This document shows positions 49,838-57,223 of a DNA stretch of 64,000 nucleotides, piece by piece. The notes beneath the pieces were generated by a model, which made no database searches, was not told the DNA's origin, and saw nothing but the letters and a program-made list of their open reading frames with translations. This DNA comes from G963665405 sp963665405 (GTDB lineage Bacteria; Chloroflexota; Dehalococcoidia; Lucifugimonadales; G963665405). The first letter of the stretch is position 1. Every line of letters begins with the position of its first letter. The stretch is from the NCBI GenBank assembly GCA_963665405.2, contig OY762261.2, positions 1,240,001 through 1,304,000 of the forward strand, in the 5' to 3' direction. The position numbers and the translations under genes were made by a program.

Positions 49838-49866
49838 ATTATATTTCTGCGCCGTTCCGGTGTCAA
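49838..49866 (-). promoter_or_regulatory. Consensus sigma70 promoter upstream of the glycosyltransferase operon
   Basis: TTGACA (49861-49866), exactly 17 bases, TATAAT (49838-49843): both boxes match the consensus at every position. It is the best promoter seen in the window. Confidence 0.8.
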
Positions 49867-49967
49867 ATTCTGTTCGCGTGGCACAGTAATCCTTCGTCCA
49901 CGGTCCGATCACTCCGATTGACCCTCGCGTACCCGATCACCGGGAGGACTCAAACAGCGCTCTCCTA

Positions 49968-49995
49968 TTGACAACGCTCTCCGGCAAGGTATATC
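49968..49995 (+). promoter_or_regulatory. Promoter of the DUF5679 gene
   Basis: TTGACA (49968-49973, perfect), 16-base spacer, TATATC (49990-49995). It is about 40 bases before the GTG at 50036. Confidence 0.6.
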
Positions 49996-50035
49996 GTCTA
50001 GCTGCGACCCAGCTATAGTTCCAGGAGGTTTTCAA

Positions 50036-50176
50036 GTGGAGGCTTATTGCTTCAAGTGCCGAGAAAAGCGGGAGGTCAAGAACCCGAAGGCGGTAACGCT
50101 CAAGAACGGCCGCCCGGCGACTGAGGGTGTCTGCCCCGTTTGCGGGACGAAGGTCTTCCGAATCGGCAAAGGCTAG
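50036..50176 (+). CDS. DUF5679 small zinc-ribbon protein
   Basis: 46-residue protein: VEAYCFKCREKREVKNPKAV then PVCGTKVFRIGKG. It has two CxxC pairs (CFKC and CPVC), forming a zinc ribbon. This short protein is common near ribosomal or chromatin genes in Actinomycetota and Chloroflexota. AGGAGG lies eight bases before the GTG start. A terminator follows at 50233-50270, so it is a single-gene unit. Function unknown. Confidence 0.8.
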   Translation: MEAYCFKCREKREVKNPKAVTLKNGRPATEGVCPVCGTKVFRIGKG

Positions 50177-50232
50177 CTCAGGCCCGGGGCCTTACAGGTC
50201 CTGGGATCGCGCTCGAGGAGCTCTGTAAAGCA

Positions 50233-50270
50233 GCGCGTCCCCCGCACCCGATGCGCGGGGACGCGCTTTT
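50233..50270 (+). terminator. Intrinsic terminator after the DUF5679 gene
   Basis: GCGCGTCCCC (50233-50242) pairs with GGGGACGCGC (50257-50266), followed by TTTT. It lies 56 bases past the DUF5679 stop and 65 bases before rplU, and might also act as an rplU leader structure. Confidence 0.75.
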
Positions 50271-50334
50271 GCTGCGTTCGGGCGCCTTGACCGTCCTCGG
50301 CGCCGAACCTACAATGTAGACTGGTGGTGATCAG

Positions 50335-50655
50335 GTGACAACGTACGCAATAGTTCGGTCGGGCGGTAAGCAGTACCGCGTAGAGGCCGGAGACACGATC
50401 AGGGTGGAGTCCCTCCCGGGCGACGACGGTGACGCCGTCGAGCTTGAGGACGTCCTGATGGTCTCGAAGGACGGGAAGGTCACCGTCGGCACCCCTACCG
50501 TCGCCGGCGCCAGCGTGTCGGCAATGGTCGCCGGGCACGGCAAGGGGAAGAAGGTCGTGGTCTTCAAGTACAAGGCGAAGACCCGCTACCGCAGAAAGAA
50601 CGGACACCGCCAGCTGTACACCGATCTGCGGGTAACCGACATCTCAATAGAGTGA
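50335..50655 (+). CDS. rplU: Ribosomal protein L21
   Basis: Large-subunit protein bL21. It has 106 residues with GTG start, reading TTYAIVRSGGKQYRVEAGDT (the Y.iv..GGKQY.v.egd signature). KKVVVFKYKAKTRYRRKNGH and HRQLYTDLRVTDI close the protein, matching the KyK.K...r...GHRQ motif. It is followed by rpmA after 18 bases, as in nearly all bacteria. Confidence 0.97.
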   Translation: MTTYAIVRSGGKQYRVEAGDTIRVESLPGDDGDAVELEDVLMVSKDGKVTVGTPTVAGASVSAMVAGHGKGKKVVVFKYKAKTRYRRKNGHRQLYTDLRVTDISIE

Positions 50656-50673
50656 CGGGTAGGGGAGAGAGGT

Positions 50674-50931
50674 ATGGCACACAAGAAGGGCGGAGGAAGC
50701 ACCAGAAACGGGCGTGACAGCCAGAGCAAGAGGCTTGGCGTGAAGCGCTACGACACCCAGCTGGTCACCGCCGGCACGATAATCGTTCGCCAGCGCGGCA
50801 CCAAGGTGCTACCCGGCAGGAACGTCGGACTAGGCAGAGACCATACCCTCTTCGCGCTGATAGACGGAAAAGTGAAGTTCGAGCACGCGACCCGCGACAA
50901 GAAGCGGGCCAGCGTGTATCCGGAGGAGTAG
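50674..50931 (+). CDS. rpmA: Ribosomal protein L27
   Basis: Protein bL27 of the peptidyl-transferase region. It has 85 residues: MAHKKGGGSTRNGRDSQSKR followed by LGVKRYDTQLVTAGTIIVRQ, then RGTKVLPGRNVGLGRDHTLF. The start is mature-like, with no N-terminal cleavage extension. An rplU-rpmA pair, with rpmE after 11 bases. Confidence 0.97.
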   Translation: MAHKKGGGSTRNGRDSQSKRLGVKRYDTQLVTAGTIIVRQRGTKVLPGRNVGLGRDHTLFALIDGKVKFEHATRDKKRASVYPEE

Positions 50932-50942
50932 AGCAAGCTCGC

Positions 50943-51146
50943 GTGAAGCCCGAAATTCATCCTACGTACCATCCAGAAGCCCTGGTAACCTGTTCCTGTG
51001 GGAGCACGTTCACCACCGGCTCGACCAAGCCGTCGCTCAAGGTGGAGCTGTGTAATCAGTGCCACCCCTTCTTCACCGGAGAGCAGCGAATCATCGACAC
51101 CGAGGGCAGGGTAGAGCGCCTGAAGCGTCGATTCAAGTTGGAGTAA
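50943..51146 (+). CDS. rpmE: Ribosomal protein L31
   Basis: Protein bL31, zinc-type (C+) form. It has 67 residues: MKPEIHPTYHPEALVTCSCG, then STFTTGSTKPSLKVELCNQC and HPFFTGEQRIIDTEGRVERL. The Cys ligands (CSC, CNQC) are present, so it should bind zinc. GTG start. It is followed by an intrinsic terminator at 51174-51205. Confidence 0.95.
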   Translation: MKPEIHPTYHPEALVTCSCGSTFTTGSTKPSLKVELCNQCHPFFTGEQRIIDTEGRVERLKRRFKLE

Positions 51147-51173
51147 TCCCGGCGCGATAACACACGCAGGTAG

Positions 51174-51205
51174 AAAAGGGGTGAGGTGCTTCACCCCTTT
51201 TTCGT
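51174..51205 (+). terminator. Intrinsic terminator after rpmE
   Basis: AAAAGGGGTGA (51174-51184), six-base loop, TCACCCCTTTT (51191-51201), then TTC. An 11-bp perfect stem with a U-rich tail. It lies 28 bases past the rpmE stop. Confidence 0.85.
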
Positions 51206-51234
51206 TCCCCTATCATTACGGCGGTCGTCCAACG

Positions 51235-52137
51235 ATGTCGTCAGATCAACAGCGAATCACATACGGTGGCCAGGCGGTCCTCGAAGGGGTGATGATCCGA
51301 GGGCAGACCTGCGCAAGTGTCGCCGTCCGGCGTCCCGACGGTGGCATCTCGCTAAGCTCGATGCCCGTGAGCCCGATCCTCAACGGACGGCTCAGGAGGG
51401 TCCCGCTCGTCAGGGGGATCCTGGTCATGGCCGAGACCCTGATACTGGGGATGCGCGCCCTCAGCTACTCCGCTAACGTGGCGGTCGAGGCAGAGGGCAA
51501 AGAGATGGGGAGGGGCGCGATCGCCGGGACCGTGGCGATGTCTGTCGCGTTCGGAGTCGGCCTCTTCTTCCTTGCGCCGCTGTTTGCCAGCAGGGCACTC
51601 GAGGGTCTTCTAGGCTCGAGCCTTCTGGCCAACGTCGTCGAGGGCGTCATCAGGCTGGCGATCTTCCTCGCCTACATCCTCGCCATCGGCAGGATGAACG
51701 AGATCAAACGGGTCTTCATGTACCACGGAGCGGAGCACATGACCGTGCACGCCCAGGAGCGGCGGGATCCGCTCGAGGTGGAGGCGATCCGCAGGTACTC
51801 GACGGCCCATCCCCGCTGCGGCACGGCCTTCCTCCTCATGGTCATGGTGGTGGCGATCATCGTGTTCATCTTCGCCGGACGGGAGCCGTTCTGGTGGCTG
51901 CTCGTCTCTCGGATTGTCTTCATCCCAGTCATCGCCGCGATCAGCTACGAGCTGATCCGCTTCAGCGGCTTCCACTCCAGCAACCCACTTGTCAAGATCG
52001 TCACAGGCCCCAGCCTTCTGCTGCAGACCCTGACGACCCGGCAGCCAGACGACGACCAGATCGAGGTCGCCGTTGCCGCGCTCAAGGAGGCCCTCCGCGG
52101 CGACGAGGCCGCCCTGGCTCATACGGCTCCGAGCTAG
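51235..52137 (+). CDS. DUF1385 membrane protein
   Basis: Conserved membrane protein often encoded beside prmC/rpmE in Chloroflexota and Firmicutes. ITYGGQAVLEGVMIRGQTCA gives the family GGqAvlEGVMMRg start, and RVFMYHGAEHMTVHAQERRD (near 160) carries the invariant HGAEH with possible metal ligands. Four transmembrane helices are visible (near 95, 135, 200 and 225). The ATG at 51235 is chosen; an upstream GTG would overlap the terminator. It has 300 residues. The sequence gives no clear function. Confidence 0.85.
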   Translation: MSSDQQRITYGGQAVLEGVMIRGQTCASVAVRRPDGGISLSSMPVSPILNGRLRRVPLVRGILVMAETLILGMRALSYSANVAVEAEGKEMGRGAIAGTVAMSVAFGVGLFFLAPLFASRALEGLLGSSLLANVVEGVIRLAIFLAYILAIGRMNEIKRVFMYHGAEHMTVHAQERRDPLEVEAIRRYSTAHPRCGTAFLLMVMVVAIIVFIFAGREPFWWLLVSRIVFIPVIAAISYELIRFSGFHSSNPLVKIVTGPSLLLQTLTTRQPDDDQIEVAVAALKEALRGDEAALAHTAPS

Positions 52138-52368
52138 CGCTTCATATCCAGGGTGGATGGCTTACGACCGGCTGAATCGCCGGCGCCCTGCTGGGGGCAG
52201 AGCTGGAGGCGGTGGTGAGGGCGTCCGGGTTTGAGCGATTCGAGATCACATGGCGCGAGGACGTCTTTAGCGGGGCTCCCCAGGAATCCACTGCGGAGGC
52301 GTTCGGGACCTTTGGTGTGAGCTTCAGGGCGTTCAAGCCGGGGGCCTAACCGGCGAAATGACCGTCGT
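52138..52368 (+). pseudogene. C-terminal remnant of a SAM-dependent methyltransferase (arsenite-methyltransferase-like), with in-frame TGA
   Basis: Downstream of DUF1385, a frame reads ELEAVVRASGFERFEITWRE, then DVFSGAPQESTAEAFGTFGV and SFRAFKPGA up to TAA (52347-52349). This is the typical last 60 residues of ArsM-type methyltransferases, whose ends read GAPQxSSAxxFGTxG..frA.KP. Just upstream, TTG-TGA-IAGALL places the TGA (52173-52175) where these proteins carry a conserved Cys before xAGAL. There is no room upstream for the 200-residue SAM domain, and no start codon precedes in this frame. So it is a remnant, probably of a selenocysteine- or cysteine-type gene. I rely on memory of the family for the assignment. 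Confidence 0.55.
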
Positions 52369-52983
52369 CTAGCGGCGCCGCTCGCGGAGCCGGGCCCAGA
52401 CGGCTTCGGGCTTGACGCCGGTGGCGGCGAGCAGAACCAGAGTGTGATAGAGCAGGTCCGCGGCCTCTGCCGCGACGGCCTCCGCGTCTCCCTCGACCCC
52501 GGCTATCGCTGTCTCACCGGCCTCCTCGATCACCTTCTGTGCGATCCTGCCGGCGCCGCGCTTCAAGAGGTCCGCCGTGTAGCTGCCCTCGGGCATATCC
52601 CTCTTGCGATCCTGGATCACCGCAAAGAGCTCGTCCAGCACGCCGGCACCCGTCTCGGAGCGGGCGAACTCTGGGACCTCGTCGAGAGGCGTGAAGAAGC
52701 AGGTTGGGTTGCCCGTGTGGCAGACGGGCCCGTCGGGCGTCACGCGGAGGAGGATCGTGTCGCCGTCGCAGTCCAGCGACGCGGACACCAGCCGCAGGTA
52801 GTTGCCGGAGACCTCGCCCTTGTGCCAGAGATCGGAGCGGCTACGGCTGTAGAACCAGACGTCGCCGCCTTCGAGGGTCCGCTTCAGCGAGCCCGGGTTC
52901 ATGTAGCCCAGCATTATCACCTCGCCGCTGGCGGCGTCCTGGGCTATTGCGGGGATCAGTCCGGTGCTATCTAACTGGATCAT
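52369..52983 (-). CDS. hisIE: Phosphoribosyl-AMP cyclohydrolase / phosphoribosyl-ATP pyrophosphatase
   Basis: Bifunctional enzyme for steps 2 and 3 of histidine synthesis. The HisI part has MLGYMNPGSLKRTLEGGDVW, SRSRSDLWHKGEVSGNYLRL (near 45) and SLDCDGDTILLRVTPDGPVC (near 70, metal ligands DcD.D and Cys), then CHTGNPTCF. The HisE part (near 110-200) reads DELFAVIQDRKRDMPEGSYT, then AQKVIEEAGETAIAG. It has 204 residues. It is last in the his cluster and its start is five bases from the hisF stop. Confidence 0.95.
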   Translation of the reverse strand: MIQLDSTGLIPAIAQDAASGEVIMLGYMNPGSLKRTLEGGDVWFYSRSRSDLWHKGEVSGNYLRLVSASLDCDGDTILLRVTPDGPVCHTGNPTCFFTPLDEVPEFARSETGAGVLDELFAVIQDRKRDMPEGSYTADLLKRGAGRIAQKVIEEAGETAIAGVEGDAEAVAAEAADLLYHTLVLLAATGVKPEAVWARLRERRR

Positions 52984-52987
52984 TCGC

Positions 52988-53815
52988 TCATCGCACCGGG
53001 AGGCCGGCCCCGGCCAGATACTCCTTTACCTCGGCGATCCGAAAGGTCCCGTAGTGGAATATGCTCGCGGCCAGGACGGCGTCGGCCCTGCCGATCTCGA
53101 TCGCCTGACGCATGTGCTCCAGCTCTCCCGCCCCGCCGCTGGCGATCACCGGAACAGGTACCGCCTCCGAGACCGCTCTGAGCAGTTCCAGGTCGTAGCC
53201 TGCCTGCCTGCCGTCGGCGTCCATGCTCGTCAGCAGGATCTCCCCGGCGCCCAGCTCGGCGACCCGTCTGGCCCACTTGACCGCATCGAGTCCGGTTCGC
53301 TTGCGCCCGCCGTGGGTGAAGACCTCCCAGTGAGAACCGTCGTCCAGCAGGAGATCGGCCTCCACAGCGTCCGGAGGAGTCGTCTGGGCCCCTCCCTCTC
53401 CGGCTCCGTTGGCGATCGCCTTCGCGTCGATAGCCACCACGATGCACTGGTTGCCGAAGAAGTCCGAAGCGTCGGCGACCAGGCCTGGATTCAGAATCGC
53501 CGCCGTGTTGAGAGACGCCTTGTCGGCGCCGGCTTCGAGCATACGGCGGACATCCTCGACCCTCCGTAGCCCACCCCCAACCGTCAAAGGGATGAACACC
53601 TCGTCCGAGACCTTGCGGACCAGCTCTACCATGATCTCTCGGGCGTCGGAGCTGGCCGTGATGTCGAGGAACACCAGCTCGTCGGCGCCCTCGCGGTCGT
53701 AGAGGCGGGCCAGCTCCGCCGGGTCGCCCGCGTCGCGAAGGTTCACGAAGCTGATCCCCTTGACGACTCTCCCGTTGTCGACATCCAGGCATGGGATGAT
53801 GCGCTTGGTCAGCAT
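52988..53815 (-). CDS. hisF: Imidazole glycerol phosphate synthase subunit HisF
   Basis: Cyclase barrel of the IGP synthase. The catalytic Asp are in RIIPCLDVDNGRVVKGISFV (near 11) and CIVVAIDAKAIANGAGEGGA (near 130). HDGSHW is absent; the family loop VEADLLLDDGSHWEVFTHGG is longer than in E. coli. GAGEILLTSMDADGRQAGYD (near 175) carries the phosphate site. It has 275 residues, about 20 more than usual because of the insertion near 140-155. Cotranscribed with hisIE and the MTase. Confidence 0.94.
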   Translation of the reverse strand: MLTKRIIPCLDVDNGRVVKGISFVNLRDAGDPAELARLYDREGADELVFLDITASSDAREIMVELVRKVSDEVFIPLTVGGGLRRVEDVRRMLEAGADKASLNTAAILNPGLVADASDFFGNQCIVVAIDAKAIANGAGEGGAQTTPPDAVEADLLLDDGSHWEVFTHGGRKRTGLDAVKWARRVAELGAGEILLTSMDADGRQAGYDLELLRAVSEAVPVPVIASGGAGELEHMRQAIEIGRADAVLAASIFHYGTFRIAEVKEYLAGAGLPVR

Positions 53816-53840
53816 CGCCCGCCGCCGGCCGGCCGGCCGT

Positions 53841-54422
53841 TCACTTCTTGGGCTGCTTCCTCAGGATCAGCATGTACTGGTCCTTGTTCACCTCGTGGCG
53901 GGCAGTGAACCGGAAACCGGCGGCGGTGACCAGCTTCAACATATCGGCCTCGTCGATGCGCTGCGCCACCGGCGGCCCGCTCTCGGTCTCCTTCTTGTAC
54001 CACTCGAGGATGGCCAGCCACCCCCCGTTGCACAGAGCCCGGTTGGCATCCTTGAGCAGCCCCTTGCGGTCGTTCGCCTCCTGGAGGACGAAGGCCATGA
54101 GGGCCCCGTCCAGACTTGATTTCTCCAGAGGGAGCTTGGTCTCTTCGGAGAGAAGCAGCTCGGTATTGGTAAGACGTATAGACTCCAGCGCGGTCTTGGT
54201 AGCGTCCAGCATCTCCTGCTGGACGTCCAGAGCGTAGACCTTGCCGTCGAACAGGTACTTGGCCAGAGGGATCGTGAAGTATCCGGGTCCTGCACCGATG
54301 TCCGCCACCGTATGGTAGGGCTGGATCGGTAACAGGGACAGGACACGATGGATGTCCAGGTGCCGACGTCTGTCATCGGAGACGAGGACATCCTTGTTGC
54401 TCGGGTCGAACTTCTCGGGCAT
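53841..54422 (-). CDS. Class I SAM-dependent methyltransferase in the his cluster
   Basis: Rossmann-fold methyltransferase of 193 residues. SAM motif I is TVADIGAGPGYFTIPLAKYL (near 38), followed by VYALDVQQEMLDATKTALES (near 63) and LLSEETKLPLEKSSLDGALM (near 92). The post-II region includes GGWLAILEWYKKETESGPPV. It resembles UbiE/MenG-type or ArsM-like enzymes, but substrate residues cannot be read. It sits between hisF and hisA, with 13 bp to hisA and 26 bp to hisF, so it is part of the his transcript. A histidine-related role is possible but unproven. Confidence 0.78.
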   Translation of the reverse strand: MPEKFDPSNKDVLVSDDRRRHLDIHRVLSLLPIQPYHTVADIGAGPGYFTIPLAKYLFDGKVYALDVQQEMLDATKTALESIRLTNTELLLSEETKLPLEKSSLDGALMAFVLQEANDRKGLLKDANRALCNGGWLAILEWYKKETESGPPVAQRIDEADMLKLVTAAGFRFTARHEVNKDQYMLILRKQPKK

Positions 54423-54434
54423 TAACGCAAACCT

Positions 54435-55169
54435 CTAAGTGGTTTTCGGGGATGGTGCCGCGGCGCGTATCGCCTCGGCCAGGTCGATGTCTCCAGTATA
54501 CAGCGCTTTGCCGACGATCGCCCCCTCCAAATTGCAGCCGGCCAGCCTGACCAGGTGCTCCGGCTGGGATATCCCACCCGCCGCGAGGACGTGCAGGTCC
54601 GGCTGGGCAGCTAGCGCCGCGACGGCCTCGAAATTGGGCTCGGTCAGAGTTCCGTCCCTTGTCACGTCCGTATGGACCAGTCTTTGCACTCCCAGGGCGA
54701 CCATCCGGTCGACGACCTCGGATGCGAGGATTCCGCTTCCCTCGGTCCAGCCGCTGACTGCGACGTATCCATCGCGGGCGTCGATGCTGACGGCCACGGT
54801 CTCGACTCCTAGACGGCTGCACAGAGCCTCCACCAGCTCGGGGTTCTCGACGGCCGCCGTGCCGAGGATGACACGATCCGCGCCGGCCGAGACCGCGGCC
54901 TCGGCCGACTCCACGGACCGGATTCCGCCGCCGAGCTGCACCGCGGCCGAGACCGACGATGCGATCTCCGCGACCAGGCCGAGGTGTACGGGTGCCCCGG
55001 CCCTGGCGCCGTCGAGGTCCACTATGTGGAGCCGTGTCGCCCCGAGCTCGACCCAGCGCCGGGCGACGTCCAGAGGCAGGTCCGAGTAGACCGTCTCGCG
55101 TCCGTAGTCGCCCTGGTACAGACGAACGCAGCGTCCGTTGCGTATGTCGATCGCCGGGATGACCTCCAT
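54435..55169 (-). CDS. hisA: Phosphoribosylformimino-AICAR ribotide isomerase HisA
   Basis: Barrel isomerase of histidine synthesis. The Asp residues are in EVIPAIDIRNGRCVRLYQGD (near 8) and LVHTDVTRDGTLTEPNFEAV (near 172). VQLGGGIRSVESAEAAVSAG (near 80) and VLAAGGISQPEHLVRLAGCN are phosphate-binding. The ATG at 55169 gives 244 residues; a longer frame upstream overlaps hisH and is a shadow. Five bases separate it from hisH. Confidence 0.95.
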   Translation of the reverse strand: MEVIPAIDIRNGRCVRLYQGDYGRETVYSDLPLDVARRWVELGATRLHIVDLDGARAGAPVHLGLVAEIASSVSAAVQLGGGIRSVESAEAAVSAGADRVILGTAAVENPELVEALCSRLGVETVAVSIDARDGYVAVSGWTEGSGILASEVVDRMVALGVQRLVHTDVTRDGTLTEPNFEAVAALAAQPDLHVLAAGGISQPEHLVRLAGCNLEGAIVGKALYTGDIDLAEAIRAAAPSPKTT

Positions 55170-55173
55170 CTCT

Positions 55174-55794
55174 CTAAGCCCTCGCCGTCTGGACAAAGGC
55201 CCGGTAGAGCTCGAGGCCGGCGTCGCCACTCTTTTCTGGGTGGAACTGGACCGCCACCACGTTGTCCCAGGCGACCGCGCTGCAGAACTCGACCCCGTAG
55301 GTCGTGACGCCCGCCACGGCCGACGCGTCCTCGGGGTCGGCGTAGTAGCTGTGAACAAAATAGAAGGACGACCCTCTGGGAGCGGCGTCCAGCACCGGGT
55401 GTCCTTTTCGGAGGTCGACCTGGTTCCACCCCATGTGCGGGATCTTGAGCCCGCCCGGAAGGCGGCGGACGCGGCCGGTAAGTACACCCAGCCCAGGCTC
55501 CACGCCCTCGTCGGAGCGCTCGAGCAGAAGCTGCAGGCCCAGGCAGATGCCCAGGAACGGCCGGCCCCCCTCGACGAACCGTTTGATCGGATCGACGAGC
55601 CCCTTGTCCCTGAGATGCCGCATCGACGAGTCGTTGGCCCCCTGTCCCGGAAAGACCAGGGCATCCGCCCGCTGGATGTCGCCCGCATCGCTGGTCACCA
55701 GCGCCTGGGCGCCCGAGCGCTCCAGCGCCCTCTCGACGCTGCGAAGATTGCCGGCCTGGTAGTCGACTACGGCGATGACAGGTCTGCGCATCAC
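55174..55794 (-). CDS. hisH: Imidazole glycerol phosphate synthase glutaminase HisH
   Basis: Glutamine amidotransferase that feeds ammonia to HisF. The nucleophile Cys is in GGRPFLGICLGLQLLLERSD (near 85), and the His-x-Glu dyad lies in NVVAVQFHPEKSGDAGLELY (near 190). The start VIAVVDYQAGNLRSVERALE is typical. It has 206 residues. It heads the his gene set here; hisG, hisD, hisB and hisC are not nearby. Confidence 0.95.
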   Translation of the reverse strand: MMRRPVIAVVDYQAGNLRSVERALERSGAQALVTSDAGDIQRADALVFPGQGANDSSMRHLRDKGLVDPIKRFVEGGRPFLGICLGLQLLLERSDEGVEPGLGVLTGRVRRLPGGLKIPHMGWNQVDLRKGHPVLDAAPRGSSFYFVHSYYADPEDASAVAGVTTYGVEFCSAVAWDNVVAVQFHPEKSGDAGLELYRAFVQTARA

Positions 55795-55857
55795 GACGTT
55801 GCGAGGGACGGGACCGGTCGAGCAGGATCGGCCGGAACGATCGACAACAAAGAGCAG

Positions 55858-56415
55858 CTAGGCCCGCTCGCCGGTCGTAAGCTCGAAGGGCAGGTGGCGA
55901 TCCTCGTACCGGGCCAGGATGAAGAGGAGGTCGGCCAGCCGGTTCAGGTAGCGCAGCACCTCGGGATTGCCCAGCATGTCCCGTTCTTGTAGCTCGACGA
56001 CGCGCCTCTCCCCTGTCCGGAGCAGGCTTCGAGCCATGTCGAGCGCGCCCGAGGCGGCCGATGCCCCCGGCACGATGAACGCGTTCGGGAGCTCGATCTG
56101 GGCGTCGATCTCGTCGATGAGGCCTTCGAGCCTGTCCACCATCTCCGGCGACACGACCGCGAAGTTATCCCGCAGGTGCTGGTACTGGTCGGCGGCCGTC
56201 GCCAGCTCCGCGCCCACGGTGAACATCTCGCGCTGGACCTGAAGGAGGATCTCTTTGACGCGCTGGTCCTGCGAAAGGGCGCGCGCCATCCCCATTGCCG
56301 ACACGGCCTCGTCGGTGGTGCCGTACGCCTCGCATCTCGGATCGGTCTTGGAGACACGGCCGCCGAACAGCAGCCTGGTTTCGCCCGTGTCGCCCTTTCT
56401 GGTGTACAAACGCAT
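55858..56415 (-). CDS. Cob(I)alamin adenosyltransferase, PduO type
   Basis: Makes adenosylcobalamin from cob(I)alamin and ATP. The N-terminal ATP motif is YTRKGDTGETRLLFGGRVSK (residues 4-23), the PduO signature TKtGD.G.T.L. GTTDEAVSAMGMARALS (near 35) and LRDNFAVVSPEMVDRLEGLI, then NAFIVPGASAASGALDMARS complete the five-helix bundle. The ATG at 56415 gives 185 residues; upstream extension is not conserved. It follows the hsp20 terminator and precedes hisH by 63 bp. Confidence 0.93.
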   Translation of the reverse strand: MRLYTRKGDTGETRLLFGGRVSKTDPRCEAYGTTDEAVSAMGMARALSQDQRVKEILLQVQREMFTVGAELATAADQYQHLRDNFAVVSPEMVDRLEGLIDEIDAQIELPNAFIVPGASAASGALDMARSLLRTGERRVVELQERDMLGNPEVLRYLNRLADLLFILARYEDRHLPFELTTGERA

Positions 56416-56512
56416 CTCTAATGCCTCTGGGACCACCTGCATTATAGCAGCGGGGACACCTCGGATGGGCCCCCGGACCCGGCGAAGCTCGTCGCCGCTC
56501 ACGCGAAAACGC

Positions 56513-56547
56513 AGGAGGGCCCGGCGGCGCAGCCGCCGGGCCCTCCT
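56513..56547 (-). terminator. Intrinsic terminator of hsp20 (16-bp perfect stem)
   Basis: AGGAGGGCCCGGCGGC (56513-56528) pairs fully with GCCGCCGGGCCCTCCT (56532-56547) around a GCA loop. On the minus strand it is followed by GCGTTTTC. It lies just past the hsp20 stop. Confidence 0.8.
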
Positions 56548-56581
56548 GGCTACTGACGGGTGGACCCCGTCGCCGGTCGGG

Positions 56582-57031
56582 CTAGCCGCCGGCCTTTACC
56601 TCGACCTTCCGGGCCTTCGTGGACTCCCGCTTGGGAATCCTGATGGTCAGGACGCCGTTGCCGTATGTGGACTCTATCTTCTCGGTGTCCACGGTGTCGG
56701 ACAGGCGAAGGGCGCGCTGGAAGTCGCCGGATCGGCGCTCCCGGACGATGTAGCTCTCGCTCTTGTCCTCGGCCTCGGCCTCGGCCTCGGTATGACCCTT
56801 GATGGTCAGCACGTTGCCATCGATTGTGACGTCGATGTCCTCGGGTGCGACCCCCGGGGTGGAGGCGCGGACGACGAAACTGTCGTCTTCCTCGACCACG
56901 TCCAGGGGGACTCCCCAAACGGCGTGTCCGTTCTCGGTGTGGCCGTAGACCATCCTCGGTCCGAAGCCGCGAACGAAGCCTCGGTCCAACCGTCGGAGCT
57001 CTCTAAAAGGATCCCATCTCTGTAGTGCCAT
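56582..57031 (-). CDS. hsp20: Small heat-shock protein Hsp20 (alpha-crystallin)
   Basis: ATP-independent chaperone. The alpha-crystallin domain (residues about 40-140) has VPLDVVEEDDSFVVRASTPG, then VAPEDIDVTIDGNVLTIKGH and, near the end, STYGNGVLTIRIPKRESTKA with the GVL motif. The N-terminal arm MALQRWDPFRELRRLDRGFV is typical. It has 149 residues. It is divergent from dnaJ-hspR with its own promoter and a terminator. HspR control is likely from the intergenic inverted repeat. Confidence 0.94.
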   Translation of the reverse strand: MALQRWDPFRELRRLDRGFVRGFGPRMVYGHTENGHAVWGVPLDVVEEDDSFVVRASTPGVAPEDIDVTIDGNVLTIKGHTEAEAEAEDKSESYIVRERRSGDFQRALRLSDTVDTEKIESTYGNGVLTIRIPKRESTKARKVEVKAGG

Positions 57032-57099
57032 TTCTACGATAACCTCCCGTAGTAGCTGTTCCCTGCCGAGGGCCCCGATGGCCCTTCGTTAGTACGTTT

Positions 57100-57129
57100 A
57101 GTATAATCTCGTTGCCCTCGCTATATCAA
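57100..57129 (-). promoter_or_regulatory. Promoter of hsp20
   Basis: On the minus strand TTGATA (57124-57129, 5/6), 18-base spacer, TATACT (57100-57105, 5/6). The leader is about 60 bases. The HAIR-like repeat begins five bases upstream of the -35. Confidence 0.65.
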
Positions 57130-57133
57130 GAGA

Positions 57134-57153
57134 CTTATAGAGATCACTACAAG
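57134..57153. promoter_or_regulatory. HAIR-like inverted repeat, candidate HspR operator
   Basis: CTTATAG (57134-57140), N6, CTACAAG (57147-57153). It resembles the HspR box CTTGAGT-N7-ACTCAAG in the outer CTT/AAG ends and spacing, with different inner bases. It lies between the divergent hsp20 and dnaJ promoters; hspR is the second gene of the dnaJ unit. Confidence 0.5.
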
Positions 57154-57179
57154 ATAGATACTGGCGTCGCTGTGACCTA

Positions 57180-57188
57180 TGCTATAAT
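57180..57188 (+). promoter_or_regulatory. Extended -10 promoter of dnaJ-hspR
   Basis: TGCTATAAT is an exact extended -10, 36 bases before the ATG at 57224. The -35 is weak. Confidence 0.6.
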
Positions 57189-57223
57189 ACAAATTGAGGT
57201 TGGAAACCCGGTACGGGGCTGGT

